64,000 bases of DNA from Moniliella sp. 'wahieum' (taxonomy: Eukaryota; Basidiomycota; Moniliellomycetes; Moniliellales; Moniliellaceae). Below are positions 1 through 12,553 of this stretch, piece by piece. Within the stretch, counting starts at the first letter, position 1, and every line of letters begins with the position of its first letter. Position numbers and translations under genes: made by a program. The notes below the pieces were generated by a model. That model was given only the letters and a program-made list of their open reading frames with translations. It was not told the DNA's origin and made no database searches. The stretch covers positions 372,001-436,000 of the forward strand of contig RSEE01000014.1 in NCBI GenBank assembly GCA_003971905.1. Direction: 5' to 3'.

Positions 1-1
1 G

Positions 2-2038
2 CGCTCGGTGGCGCTGTTAATGGCACAGTTGCCACTGGTATTTGCCCTGGCGGGACGCAACTCGCCCATCGCGTTGATCACAGGCGTAAGTTTCAACACC
101 TCGATGCTGTACCACCGTTGGTTTGCTCGTCTTATCGTTTTCCACGCGATCGTTCATGGCTCCTCCACAACCTGGCTCAAGCTCCAGACTGGACGGGCTA
201 GTCTGCAAGAACTGTATGCGTACCCATTTGCCCGCTGGGGAATTACCGCCCTCTGCCTCTTTGTCTCATTTGCTTCATGGCTTATATTCCGATACGGAGG
301 TATTCGTATGAGGTGCGTCAACTCATTCTCCACATTCGCTCCCCCCCCCCTTTGTCAACAGAGATGTCCTCCCACTCGCATCATTCCCCACTAAAAGGAG
401 AAGACGAAACAAAAAGTGAGGAAACACATATATATTGTGGTCTAACTCTCTTCTGTCCTATTCATGTGCAGTTTTTTCTCGTGTTCCACATTGTCATGGT
501 CGCCCTCACCCTCGTCGCACTCTGGAAACACATGGACCTGCAAGGTGTCTCGCGCTACTCGGACTTTTTCTACTACCTTTACACGGCGGTGGCGCTGTGG
601 TCGATGGAGCGGGTGTGGCGCACGACACGAGTGGTGGGGATGAACCTGGGACGGAACGAGTGGTATGCATGGCAGGACGAGAGCGAACGAACCAAGAAAC
701 AATGGTACGAAGGGTGGACTTCGCAGGCTGTCTGTCGCACCCTGCCCGACGGTGCAGTGCACGTGCGGATCTACCTGGCTGGCTGGTTGGCGCGCCATTC
801 GCCTTTGCTCACCGTCAAGGCGGGGCAACACGTGTACCTCAACCTGCCCCTTGTTCAACTGGGCAGCATGCACCCTTTCTCTGTCATCGCCAGTGGACAC
901 CAGTCGGTCCCCGACAGCCTGCCCGTCTCGTCCCCCGACCCAACTCTTTCCCCAGTACCTCAACGAACCGCCCAACCGTACCTTGATCTGGCCATCATGC
1001 CACAATCTGGGTTCACGCGGCGGCTCACAACCGAGGTCCGTGGCCGTCACCCCGCGCGTTTGCCACACCGGCGTTTGTGGAAGGTCCGTACGGGAGGCCC
1101 GTTGATGCCTCTGGGCACCGCACGCTTGTTCTGCTCGCCGGTGGGATAGGCATCACGCATTGTCTCGCAGTCCTGGTCCACACTCTTACTGGGGTGTGTA
1201 CTGCCCCACCGGTGGAGGAACGCAAAAAAATTGTATTGGTGTGGAGCGTGCGGGACCCGCGGTCATTTGCCCTTCTTCTCCCCTACCTACGATCCTCCTT
1301 GGACAGCATCGCGGATCACGGAAAGTTGTCCGGCCCGGCCCGACTTACGATCAAAGTGTTCCTCACCAGTCCCTGGTCCCCCTCCACGTCCAGCATTCAC
1401 CACGATCGCAAGAGCATGTCAAAAGACGAGATTGGCGTGGCTGCTGGACGTACCGAGGTACCCCCTGGACCAAGCGCCGACATGCAAAGAAAGAAGGAGA
1501 TTCAGGGCCAAGAAGGCGTTGAAATGGTGGTCGATCTCGGCTCGGACGGGGAAGAGACGTACGCCGTGCACGGTGACGAAGCCACAAGACACGAAACTGT
1601 GGGCAACCGCCAGGCACACCCGTTCCACCTCCGTCGTGCACGCACCTTCTGCGTCCGACGCTACACTTTCTTCCGTCTTCCTTTCCTTTCCCATGGATGG
1701 TCGGATGCACGCTCTGCAGCTCCAACTGAAGACAAAAAGGACGAGGCAACCAAAATGGGGATCCCACCTGCTTTGCTCAAGGTGTTGATAGAAGAGTCCC
1801 ATGTGTCGAAAAAGGACTTGGCACTGCTGGAGGCGCATTCTGCCTTGTTTTTTGAGCTGGGAAAAGGCCTGATTTTGTTCAAGAGATGGCGACGGCCATC
1901 CCTGCTGGCGAAAGGAACGTCTTGGTTACCGCCTGTGGTGCACCGGCCTTTTCAGATTCTGTCCGTAACGCCGTTCGGCAAGTACGCTCAATAAGCCATT
2001 GTACCATTGATTTTCACGAAGAGTGTTTCTCATGGTAA
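2..2038 (+). CDS. Ferric reductase, FRE family (5' end outside window)
   Basis: Membrane flavocytochrome that passes electrons from NADPH through FAD and two haems to extracellular Fe(III) or Cu(II). The window opens inside the transmembrane haem domain. LYHRWFARLIVFHAIVHG (about 110-170) matches the FRE helix with haem-ligand histidines, and a second His-bearing helix starts near 472 (FFLVFHIVM). An HPFSV-type FAD motif lies near 870, VEGPYG near 1077, GGIGIT near 1135, and the C-terminal CGAPAF pyridine-nucleotide motif near 1940. An intron with a GT donor near 306 and AG acceptor at 470-471 separates the first two blocks; its exact donor does not keep phase. Two single-base breaks are visible. 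One more C in the run at 1050-1053 restores the frame into VEGPYG. One more A at 1862-1865 restores the C-terminus, moving the stop from 1994 to 2036-2038. The broken frames look like assembly errors rather than decay because every motif survives. Confidence 0.88.
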
Positions 2039-2884
2039 ATCACTGCTCTCGAGTCCATCTGCCCGTTTCCTGTTCCAGCAGAAACTCAGTTATCCTCATC
2101 AGAGGCATCTTACCTATCATATCTCCCCCTTCCTCTTCCCTCATCTCCTGCCTCTTTCTTTATCGTCTGCCCTGGTGGCAGACTCGATTTTTTGCTCCCT
2201 TTTCGCCGTATGTATCCCTCAACACATCCGAACAAGGTGCCGGCACTTCTGTATTCAATTTCCCCTCAAACACTTACGTGGTGGAACGCCCCGTTGCACT
2301 GTTCTCATCGTCTCAATGCTGCGTCTCGCTCGCAGGGTGTTATGTCTCGATTCTACTGTGGCATTTTTTGCTATACATGTTCTATGCTATACCCCCTCTC
2401 GGCGGCCTGGAGGAACTGGGCCCTCTCTCTGCTATAGGGTGCTTGACCGGCCTGACCGCGGCAAGCATCAGTATGGCCGGGGACGGGAACTAAGGAGGTC
2501 AACCCCGGCGGAAGCACACATATATACTATCGTAGCGAGATTCTGTTGTGGACCTCTTTGCATGTTATAAGGAAAATCAGAGCGTACTACTTACGACATA
2601 CTATACACCCCAACCCACCGTTGTACCACCCATCAACCACAATAAGAAAGACAAGAGAAAAGTGTAATACGCTATTAGTATAAATATACTCCAAGCAAAA
2701 CGACCGCATCTCGAGAAATGATCCATCTGCTTGCTCGGCCCTTGCAAAGAAGGGCAAGACGCCTTGTCTGTGCTACCGGGAACCGAACCGAGACCCACAC
2801 GCATCAAGGGGATGTTCGAGGATGAAGGACAAACGATTCGTTACCAAGTACAAATACATAGATATGCGCACCACCCACATACTG
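2039..2884. other. Intergenic, tail-to-tail
   Basis: Lies between the converging ends of the ferric reductase and the minus-strand gene. It is pyrimidine-rich and has short open frames with no recognisable domain. I see no RNA gene or repeat. Confidence 0.5.
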
Positions 2885-5307
2885 TCACACCCCCACCAAC
2901 ACCATCGCCGCCGAGACAATGGAGGTGGCCCAAATCCATTGTGCGGTAGCCGTTGGTGGGGGCGGAAGACTGCTGCCAAAGCACCTCCATCCCTCGGGAT
3001 AAAGTTCCACCGACCCCGTCCCCCGCTCGCCCACACCAAGAACAATCGGGAAACTCATCCCTTCTTCGCGCGCAGTGATACGAAAGGCGACCCGCTCAGG
3101 CGCTTGACCTGCCACCGACGATCGGGCTGGTCAAACGGACTAAAGCTCACCTCAACCGCTTTGCCGTCCCCCTTAGGCGAAGGGAGGGTCAGACGGAACG
3201 GCGGCGTGTCGGGTACGGGGGAAACGCCGACACTCACGTCGACGCCCACACCCGAACTTGAACCAGCTCCGACGGGAAGGTCACGAGACCCGTCGCGAGA
3301 CAAGGAAGCTCTGGTGGCTGCCCCGCCCGATGCACCGCCCGATGCCGACGAGGCCGATGCCGCACCGTGCTCCGACCCAAACAAGAGAGAGGAACTGCTC
3401 TCGGACCCAAGCCAGGGGAACGACGGTGACGCGCCGGCGTGGAGCTCGGGGAGGAACTACCGGTACCTTCGACGGGCGACGGCGAGGCAGGCAGCTCGGT
3501 TGCCTCGGGGCGAGCGTAATTGCGATCGGAGCTCGTGCGCGCTTCGCGTGGTGGAGGCAGGTGCAGGGCACGTGCGGTGGAGTGAAGAGTGAGAGAGTGG
3601 GTCAGCCCCCGACCTGGCCAGGGTGCTTGTGCTTCAGGCCAAGTGAGAGCGCCGCGTTGGCGGGGGCGTGGAACCGAGTCAAGGCCACCGGTTGCGGCGA
3701 GGCCAGCGGGTTTAGGAGATCGCTGTTGGGTCGTACCATGGGAGACGGAGGTGGTAGAAAGCGAATTGGGACCGAGGGGCGGTCGACGGAGACTGAAGCG
3801 CGACTTGAGTTTTTCTTCGTGGTTTGGGGTCTTCTTGCACGGGAGACGAGGTGGTAGCAGTAGCAGGGGAGCTAGGGAAGAACCATGCGACCGATGGACT
3901 TTCCGAGGTGGAGGAAGTGGAGGACCGTTGGTTCCGTGCATCAGCCGTGTTGGAAGCACTGACAGTGGGGGTAAGTGTACGGGAAGAAAGGGAGGCACTG
4001 ACAGTGGTCAACAAACGTAGTGCCCGTTTGCTGCCCAAATGTGTAGCCGTTCCTCCTCCTGGAGCGGGTGGTGGGGGTGCACTAGCAGGCGCACCAGCGT
4101 TGGTCAAGGAGACGATTTGACGGCCTTGTTGTGCTCCGAGCTGGTGTAGAGTGGCCATGTGAGGCGAAGAAAAGGGATGAGCAGGCCGTGCCCAGGGGGT
4201 GTGGACGAGGACGACGCGTTCGGCAGCCAAATGGGTAAGGCTTGCGAGGGGGAAACAGAGTGTCCAGGCCGAGGAGCCAGCGGTATGGGCTACCGCCCAG
4301 GTTGGCAGGCCCGACCCCAGGTACAAGGGGCTGACGTGCCATTCCGACGGATTGAGGGGTAAACCCAGGCGTGCCAGAGCGTCTGTATGAGCAGTGAGGA
4401 CAGGGAGAAGGGACGTGTCTGCCTCTTGTACGGGGGTGTCCGTCGGGCAGAGGGAGAGGCGCAGACTACCCTGCTCTGAATCCCACGGACAGGCGCATTC
4501 CTCATCCTTGCTCTCGGACAGTGGCGGGGGGGGCTCGCAGGCAACGGTGGCAGGAGGACGGAAGGGTCGTGGGTGACCTGGCGCAAGGTAGCATCGAGCA
4601 TGTTCGCGTCGAGCATTGCAATGTCGCGGTCGGGAACGAGGCAGAGGCTGGCAAAGCCACCGAGGGGGGAGGCGAGTCGCTGTGGGGGTGAGTGATGGGG
4701 GGGCGACGGGCAGGGCAGCAGGATCGGAGGTGAGCAGCAAACTGTCCTCTTCGTCCGTACCGTCAGGAGGCGGGGCTGCGGGGAAGAGGCGGGGTTGGGC
4801 AGAAGGGTCCCATGCGCCGGCGACGGCCTGGGCACGCGGAGCGGTTTGGGTGAGGGGGGCAGCGAGGGTGGCAAGGACGCGGGAACGGGCGTGGGAGGAG
4901 AGGAGGCCGATGGTGATGGAGGAGCGGTGGCGCAGCCGCGGATGGCTTGGGGCCCAGGCCCTGGGGGGTGGGGGTGGGGGGCTCGTGGGGCGGCGCGGCG
5001 GCGCTGCCTGCGGGCGGGGGGGCATGAGGAGGTGGGGGACGGGGGGGGGGGATGGGAGGGAGAGGAGGAGACAGAGGCGGCGGGGGCGGGCTGGGCTTGC
5101 TGGGACAGACTGATGCCCGTCAGCACCAGGCAGAGGCGGGCAAGGAATATGAATCGGTGCGCAAAGACGTCGGGTGGGGAAGAAGAGGTCAGGAGCGATC
5201 AGCGGTCGCTGCGATGACGGCTGCGTCCAGCTGGGCCTGTGGGCTGGTGCGGGGGAGGCGAGGGGCACTACGCCGCAGGGCGTCTGCAGTACGTAGTACT
5301 TACTCAT
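2885..5307 (-). CDS. Unidentified Pro/Ser-rich protein, possible type I membrane protein
   Basis: Not recognised. The candidate start is the ATG at 5307-5305. A hydrophobic stretch at about 5160-5110, FIFLARLCLVLTGISLS, looks like a signal peptide and is followed by a long Pro/Ala/Ser-rich linker. Protein-like blocks follow but change frame several times: PDRDIAMLDANMLDATL near 4620, WHVSPLYLGSGLPTWAVAH near 4330, and FRLTLPSPKGDG near 3180. The reading ends in SFPIVLGVGERGTGSVELYPE and then a hydrophobic segment, IWATSIVSAAMVLVGV, with a TGA at 2885-2887. A signal peptide plus a C-terminal membrane anchor would make a type I ER or surface protein; this is inference. Runs of G (including ten near 5041) are likely places for indels. 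Exon structure and start are uncertain. Confidence 0.4.
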
Positions 5308-6906
5308 CCAAATGAGCGCAGCAGGGTGCACCCCGGCGGCGTTGGGCGTCTGCCGGTCTGCCGCTGTAGGGAGGGCACGGCGTGCGGCATGCTGGCGCAT
5401 CAACGACGAAGCTCTAAGCGCTGCGCTGCCAGCTGCTGAAGCCTATCGATGGTTAGCACGTTTAGCGCGCTTAGCACTTCCAGCGTCGCCAGCGCCCTGC
5501 CCAGCACCAGGGGGCACGGCTAGCGGGATGCGATCGATGCGTGCGCATGGGACCGGTGACGCGTGACGCGTGACGTAGCCTGCGACTTGACTGTGTTGAC
5601 TAGATGACTAGGTGGCTACCGACTACTGACTACTGACCGGTGAAGAGGACAAGTAATGCATGATGCACGCAACAAGCACATGTATGTGTTTCTTATTTTC
5701 GGAGCTCTCCGATCTCCGCCACCGCTTGGCCCAGAGGCTGATGCGCTGAAGCTTCAAGCTGACCCTCCCCCCAAGACCAGGGCGTCCGGTCCTGAGGCCT
5801 GAGGCTCAGGCCTGAGGTTCACCGGGTAGGGCACTGTCCATGTCAGCACGGGCTGGGCGGCGACCGTCACCAGGGTGGGTAGAATGTGGCTTGCTGGGAC
5901 GCAGAGCAGGCGGCACGCGCTGGCACAGCGCCAGAGGGAGCCTCAGACCCCTCGCTTGGCCGTGCAGGGTGCAGGCGTGTGTGACATGTGGCATGCCATG
6001 GAGGGTGTGTGATCAGGAGCATGCCTCCGGGGTGTTCTGTGGCGGACAGGCGCCGTGGCGTTGCGGTGGCAGTGTCTGCCTGTCTCGACCTGTCTCTGGC
6101 GTATCTGCCCGCCGCCCTCCGCCCTCCGACGCTGCCTGCCCCCGCAGTGCCCCAGCGTGCCCAGCCTGCGTAGTCCCTGTCCTCCGGATCGTGGGTTGCG
6201 CACTTTAGACGTCTTACGTACCAGGTGCGTTATTCCCGCACGCAGGCTTTGTCACGTGACTGGAGTGCGCCCCGGTGCTGGCCAGTGGCCGCCAGCTCAG
6301 ATATGGTCCTGTTGGCCCCACTCGCGCCCCTGCGCCCTTGACAAGTGGGTGACGCCATCGCGCCACTCTGCCTGCAAGCACTACCTCCTACTCCTGCCCG
6401 CTCCCCATGGCGGCCATTAACGTTTAACGTACTCTTCATTCCCAGACCTCCCCTCCCCTTTGCGTTGCTCGTGCCTGCCCCATCCCACCCATCCCATCCC
6501 AACACAATAACCATTCCCATCATCAGGCCGCGTGGTGCCCCCGTAAAAACATACCCTACTAGCAAGCCTCGATGTTTCTTCCGCAGTTTTGCTTTGCTTT
6601 TTTCATTCGCCTAACCTTCTTCAACCTTATTCACCCCGCCTACTCAGTATATCATGTTGCCATGACGACGACAGCTGTAGCAATGGTGGGCCTGACGTAA
6701 TGGTCCGTGCTTCCCCCAGGCCTCGCGGCCTCAAGCCTCACGCGCCATCGTCGACCCTAAATCGCATCTGCAGTCCCTAGTCACTATCTCTAGTCCAGTC
6801 ACTAGCCACCTTGCTCAGTACACAGACAACTGCCCCAAACACACACCCCTGGTCAATGACCGATGACCACCCCAGTAGAATTCTTCTACCAAATTGGACG
6901 CGGGCC
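5308..6906. other. Intergenic with palindromic heptad repeats
   Basis: No convincing gene. It contains overlapping ACGCGT-G units at 5556-5575, GACTA-type repeats around 5595-5640, and a run of CTGAGGC/AGGCCTG units at about 5790-5818. The rest is GC-rich unique sequence. Confidence 0.5.
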
Positions 6907-7805
6907 TCACGAGCTTGTTCGTGGCTTGCGGAAAACGACAGTCGACGTCGCCGAGCCCGACTTTCCGCCCTGCCAATCGAACAAACCAAGTAGTCAGCAC
7001 CTACTTTCCCAATCCAGGTCCACACCCTTAGCCCAACATGCCCAAGCATCACGTACAAACGAAACGTTGGTGCTGGCACGACTGTCACGCACTCCAAGCC
7101 CGCCGGGAGGAGGTGAAGCGAGCGCGGAGCTCGGGGGCGGTAAAGTTGCAAGAGCACAACCACAGTCCCTCGTCGGCCAACAGGGTGGGTACCAGCTGCT
7201 CGTACCGCTGCACGGGCGTTTGGCCATCGGCATTGGCCTGGGACGAGAGCGCGATGGCATCGTACGTGCCCTTGTCCAGGACCAGGTCCCATCCTTCGTC
7301 TGGCTTGGCAGGATTGGCCTGGCCACGCAGCGCCGTGATTGATGCCGTATCAAGCACGTCGGCGGTGGCAAACCGGACTTGCTGCTCGGCCGCGCCTCGC
7401 TTTTCCGCCACGGCACGGGCGAGGGTGACACTGTCCTGGCAATAGTCCACGCCCAGCATCCGGGCTGGCGAGGGGCTGGCTCGGTCTCGGCCTGGACCAG
7501 GCCAAAGAGAACATTGCCGTTGCCCGTACCTAGGTCCAGAATGCTGAGCTGGTCAGGGGACGGGGCAAAGGATGAACCTTGGTATCCCCCGCGTCGTCGT
7601 TGTCATCCTCCTCGTCCTCGTCCTCGTCGATATTGGCAGCGCGCTCAAACCAACCTACCAGCCGGTCGACCGCCTCGTCGCCAAACCACACTTCGCCCTC
7701 GTCACCATGATCAAAGAAGTTGGCCGTTTCGCGCGCATAGACGCTGTCCCAGTGGGCCTTGGTGCCGAGACGCGATTCAGGGAGTGGGCTGCCGGGCCGC
7801 GACAT
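6907..7805 (-). CDS. EFM4: Protein-lysine N-methyltransferase, Efm4/METTL10 family
   Basis: SAM-dependent seven-beta-strand methyltransferase. In yeast and human the family methylates a lysine on translation elongation factor 1A. The start ATG at 7805-7803 gives a short N-terminus, then SRLGTKAHWDSVYARE and HGDEGEVWFG, the family signature. An acidic loop (residues about 55-70) precedes SAM motif I, LDLGTGNGNVLFGL (about 7520). Motif II, MLGVDYCQDS, lies near 7459 and DKGTYDAIALS near 7280. The last exon encodes GGKSGSATSTVVFRK and ends at the TGA 6909-6907. An intron with a GTACGTG donor near 7045 and a TTGGCAG acceptor near 6967 precedes it. Frame changes occur near 7580 (AAGG) and 7480; both fit a missing base. 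A TATATAA lies near 7970, upstream of the start. Confidence 0.85.
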
Positions 7806-8841
7806 TAGAGGGCGAGACGGACGCACAAGAAAAAAAGGAAATGCGGCACATGATACGCGACACCAAAATGAAATGCCGACTCCCATGCCTTCGGCGACGG
7901 AATGTGCTGGATCTGATGTGGGGCTTACGTCAGCTATTCTGCTTCCTTGCTCCGAGTACTGAAAAGAGCTATATAAGGAAGGGATACACAAGAAGAAAAG
8001 AAGGCGGAAAGCCCGCTACCTTTCTGTCCTCCCTCAAACCCCCCCCCCTACCTGCAGCACGAATACCAACCAGCATCAACACCACCGCCAAATCCACCCT
8101 CACGGTCAGAGATCACCTCCACAATTCTCAAACTAATAGTAGGTCCCTTCACCATAATAGCTCATGCTACCACGGTGTCATCTCCATCATCTACCGTTCC
8201 TCTTTCCTTTCCTCCATAAGCCCGACCCCAGTCACAACAACAGCCACTCTATGAGATTGATAAGACACAGACTTTATTGAGTTTGAAGTTTGATGGCCTC
8301 TTTCCTTGCCATCTCCCACACGAAAATGCGCAAAACGCCAAGTCTTCTATATATATTATGCAGGTTTGCGAAGAAGAGGGCTACTGTACTCCTTACTATA
8401 ATACACCCCAGAAGATGGTGGGAAGGATCCAGAAAGATTTCCACAATAGAGTCTGACAAAAGGAGGTGAAGATAAATCTATTTCAAATAGAAGGCAGGAA
8501 CAGATACGCAGAAGTCGAAGTTGGGCCTACAAACAGGTATACGAGCAAGTCCTCCACAAGTATAATAGTATGTGTTGAGATGTCGAGGGTGATCGAGAGA
8601 GTTGGTGAAGGGGAAAGCTATACCACACAGGTACTTCTCACTGCGCTGGACCGGTGGGTCCCAAAGCAACATGGATTGGCCTTGCCCTTATAGGACCAAA
8701 GCGTGTAACAAAAGGGTCTAGAGTATCTCCCTAGAAACGCAATAGAAAGGGGTACGGAAACAATAAGTGTCACGTTAGGTTTGGTTTGAGGCATACCCGG
8801 AAACCAGTTTCAAATACGTTTGAGGCAGTTTGTATCTTGGC
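7806..8841. other. Intergenic, relatively AT-rich
   Basis: Upstream of the methyltransferase. It has a run of ten C near 8038-8047 and several TATATA stretches (7969, 8350). I see no gene, RNA or repeat. Confidence 0.5.
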
Positions 8842-10801
8842 TCAACAATCGCAAAGTTTGGAGCAAGTGCGCTTATCAACAGTATACGCTGTTGGTGGTC
8901 TCCAGAAACAGGACACGATAGGTATCGATGTAATACAAAACAAGAGAAATAAACCAGAGGCCAAGATCATACTTGCCAGCAGTGTATGGCCAGCAAGAGT
9001 GGGAATCAAATCACAAGGGAGTATTATATTGAAGCCAGAGACTCTCCCCTTTCTGGCTCCATCAAGAAAGACGTGAGGGCGATTGTGGAAGAGCGGCCCA
9101 CTTGGGAGAGTGCACCACAAAAGATCGAGGCTTGGTGTCAATCTTCTCGTCCCTGCTAGTGCTCCCTTCTCGTTTCTCCCCAGGAGTCTGTGGGGCACGA
9201 TGACATTGAAGATGGATCCGAGGAGTTGAAAAACGTCGGCATATATGCACTCTCACCCTGTAATATAAAGTGCATGTGGCTGGCCTTCCAACTTATTGTG
9301 TTGAGGTGAATCTTCGCGAGCGAGACTGCAAGCCACTCCATCCTCCTAGGATGTGGAGATGGAAATTGTAACAACCGAACATGGGATGTCGCCCAGCCTT
9401 TATTGTACCGATGCGTCGATGGATGCAGAAGAACTGAAAAACATGAATGGTTCACTCGTGAGCGCAGCATGCAGTACCGACACCCGTGGATGCCAAAAAT
9501 TCACTTTGGGTGGGGGGAAACTACGTGTTCCACAGCGATTCTGACGGGTACAATCTGATGATTGGGGCGCCACACCGTACGTGGTCCTCTCGGTGCCTTC
9601 TCTCAAACCAATGAAACAATTCATCCACCAGCACTGTGGCGGTACCACTGACTGAGCTCTCGTTGGAATTTGTCGACATCAGATCCACTTGGTCACTGTT
9701 TGTCACCAAATTGACTGGTCCCTGATTTGTTCTGGACCCTGTTTTCCCCCTTTGACTGTGCTCCCTTTCTTCCTCCCTGTGACTCACCTCGCAAGGTCTC
9801 TTCTTTTCCGAGGCATATATACTTCGCCCTCTTTCCACTCGATGAATATGATCCTCATCCTTTCTCCCATCTCCATCTCCTCTATTAGCATTTCTTTTTC
9901 CCCATCGGACCGGGAGAGGAGACATGTACCACAATCCTGTGGCTATATTATTGAACAGAGGCAAAGATTCTGTCTGTTGGAACCGTGGAAGTGCGTACCA
10001 GAGTAGTGCAAGTAGATAGAGCTGCTCCCCTCGTGCATGTCTGCCTTCCATGGTTGTTTTTATGCGCACAGAAAGTCTGGCACCAAAAAGAAGTCTAGGG
10101 CAGGCTCCATAGGGGTGGGGGAGCAAACCGAGTGTGATGCAGAGCGACTTACACAGGCGTATGGATACCACAAAAGTTCTCAAAATCATTGTGGCTGGAG
10201 ACAATTGCTGCTTGGGGAGAGGGTGTCTATAGGTGACGCGACGCAGACACGCCTTTCATCGTTAAGGTCCAATGTGATCCCTGCCCCATTCACCAGAAAT
10301 AGTCACAATGCCAGTGATGAACATGGAGGGGGCATTCTGATTGTGTGGCCTTGTGCTTGGATGGCTGGATTGTTGCTCCGTATTAAACGTCAAGCTGTAG
10401 GTGGTCATTGAGTCCGAGGGACTTGTCGGAGGTTTGCCAACACGTATTGCTGCATACTAAGCCAGAAGCTGAACCACCTTTTGCAAGACTGGTGGAAACA
10501 TCATCGCCTGTGTTTTGTCACGCATGCGAGTATAACGTCTTTTCGGCATCATTAATCATTGCGATATTCACTTCTTCGACAGAGAGAAGAGACTAGAAGG
10601 GAAACTGACCGCAAATCGGTCCCACAAAAGGCGCGGTACTTTCCTCAGAGCTGGGAAAGAATAAGAGGGAGTGTCTATACGTTGAGCATTATGGTCCCCG
10701 ATCATGACTAGGGCCAACGTAAGAATACCTGCCACGGACGAGGCGGCGTGTGGGCGAGCCACGCGGATGCCCCACACACTCTCGCCTTGTCTCCCTTTCA
10801 T
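8842..10801 (-). other. Possible decayed membrane-protein gene
   Basis: The minus strand carries several open segments with hydrophobic stretches: AGILTLALVMIG near 10730, a 227-residue frame at 10204-9521, and TLLASMILASGLFLLFCITS near 8950. They sit in different frames and do not assemble into a recognised family. A vague resemblance to the multi-pass protein at 12862-14439 (a WLFLVNGAGI...VCVAS segment near 10300) suggests a degraded relative, but this is weak. It may simply be noncoding. Confidence 0.18.
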
Positions 10802-10904
10802 CTGTGACTGTCAACTATATACCCCCAGACGGGACTCACTCGCCGCCTTAGTTGACCACCCAACTATTCTTCCTTATGGCGTCTAAACCGGGCGTGTTCC
10901 TTTG

Positions 10905-11105
10905 AATTTGGGCTATGTGACTGTCACAGTCGGGGCTAAGCGAGAGGGAGACCAGAATCGGACTAGGCCAAGGGGTGTAGCAATCGTTCGTGGGGAAGAA
11001 GCAAGAACAGAGGACATTGTGCGAAGTGGAAGGAACAGGGAAGGAGTGAGACGCTCGAGACGAACAAATTGGAAATGGAAGCGAGATCAGCCAAACCATG
11101 ACAGT
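10905..11105 (+). repeat. Dispersed repeat, copy A
   Basis: About 200 bp that is recognisably similar, roughly 80% by eye, to the reverse complement of 17520-17720. Shared landmarks are the GGGCTAAG...GAGGGAGA block, CAATCGTTCGTGG, AGCAAGA.CAGAGGACAT and GGAAATGG.AGCG.GATCAGCCAA. Both copies can be read as a short Arg-rich peptide (NWKWKRDQP / NWKWERDQP). It is probably a fragment of a transposable element; its ends are not defined. Confidence 0.6.
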
Positions 11106-12470
11106 GACCTTCTAGCTGTATGGATTGAGTCCCTCTTTCATACGGCCAACTAAGGTAGTCCGTGCCCTTTACTTTTTGTACCTCTCTCTCCCTGCTTTTA
11201 TTCTGCTTCGAATCATTTGTACTTTTCAACCTAAGTTTTTGTATGTCAATGAGCTCTGATAGTTGCTAAGCCTCCTGTTCGGATCTGTGTGTATGCGTCC
11301 ACGGCGTTACCAAGTTGGGAAGCTCTCCCCTCAAATGCATTTTTCTAGTTCTTGGATGAGATGCCGGAGAAAGCCCACCCTTTTTGGGTTTGTCTCTTGC
11401 TTCTGGGATCTTTTGTTCTTTGCTGAGGAATGGGGCGTTTTCCCTTTCTAGGCTCTGTTCCCTTTTCCTGAGGGCTACAAACCTCATCGTTTTTTTTGCT
11501 TCCGTTTGCACTATATCTATTCCTTTATAGTTTCTCTTTGCTGCCAGCCTACACCTACGTGATCTCGCTGATTAGTGTCTTTTTTCCCCATATCATAATA
11601 GGAGGTCAACTTTTCTCTTCATCCTACCAGTGTGTCAGTCCAACTTCAACAGCAATAAGCCGTTCTTGCTCTTTCAGTACATGTGCCCATCAGTACATGC
11701 TTTCTCCATTCAGCATCCAGTGCCGTTGAAGTACATAGCATCCAGTCATCTATTCTTCCCTCCGGATCCCCCACTGCGAACCTCTGAGAGTCGAGTTGTT
11801 CCATATAGTGACTCCGTACAGGGAGTCGTTTTGGTTTATACTGTAGTCAGCCCATGACAATATATAACTTCCTTATAGCACACTTCAGTAGCTCTGTGTT
11901 GAAGACAAAGACAAAAAGGTCCAACCACAAAGCCGAGCCCTCCTTCATCCGCGTCGATCTCCAGCGTTTGTCCGCCGCTGCTTCCTCTCGTCCCTAAGCC
12001 CCAGAGGCTTCAGACGCGTTACTATTACGGCCCAAACCGGTGCAGACGCAGCCTTATTGCCAGTGCAGTCGCCCCACCAAAGGCCTCGCCTCGTCCCTAG
12101 CTTCGCTCGGATTCACCAACTAGCCCAAGTCCGAAACTACCTTGAGTCTTCCTTCCTCTCCTAAGGGATGACACCCACGAACCTGGGTGAGCCCCCTGGC
12201 GGGGCCCGCCCGTGACACTGTGATACATATATGCGAGAGAGGAAACACATCATGATGACGATGAAGACATATGTTGTGACATACTGGATTTGTTCCCTAC
12301 AAAAGGCCTTCAGCCGAGAGAGTCCCATGGGGGAGTTGAGCCATAGTAGGTGCAGCTCGTGCACGCTCCATGACATGCATGGCATCCCCTTCCCACACTT
12401 GTGGTCACCTCTGCTAGCTGGCAGCAGAGAAGCTGCTCCAGAACAAAATGGAACGATGTTGTTTCAAGAA
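11106..12470. other. Gene-free stretch
   Basis: A T-rich stretch from about 11160 to 11720 is followed by more GC-rich sequence with imperfect palindromes, for example around 12174-12215. I see no coding family and no clear repeat structure. Confidence 0.4.
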
Positions 12471-12553
12471 GGCCTCTTGGCGCAGCGCGGTAGCGCGTGA
12501 GATTCCAGTTCTTGGTATCCTCAAGGTCATCCGTTCAAATCGGGTAGGGGTCA
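12471..12553 (+). tRNA. tRNA-Trp (CCA), intron-containing
   Basis: Full cloverleaf. The acceptor stem GGCCTCT (12471-12477) pairs with AGGGGTC (12546-12552), with discriminator A12553. The D arm is GCGC/GCGC, and the T arm is ATCCG-TTCAAAT-CGGGT. The anticodon loop reads TTCCAG, giving CCA at 12505-12507. A small intron of about 9 nt (about 12509-12517) sits one base 3' of the anticodon, the usual place. The block TGGCGCA...GGTAGCGCGT matches eukaryotic nuclear tRNA-Trp. The anticodon stem has one A-C mismatch at its inner end (12502/12519), which may be a base-call problem. Confidence 0.88.

Noticed and set aside
2007..2570. Plus-strand ORF of 187 codons after the ferric reductase
   Set aside because: The start of this stretch is the true C-terminus of the reductase in another frame; the rest is pyrimidine-rich noncoding sequence.
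9521..10204. 227-codon minus-strand ORF
   Set aside because: It has some hydrophobic parts, but composition and lack of family resemblance do not support calling it a gene; described only as a possible decayed locus.
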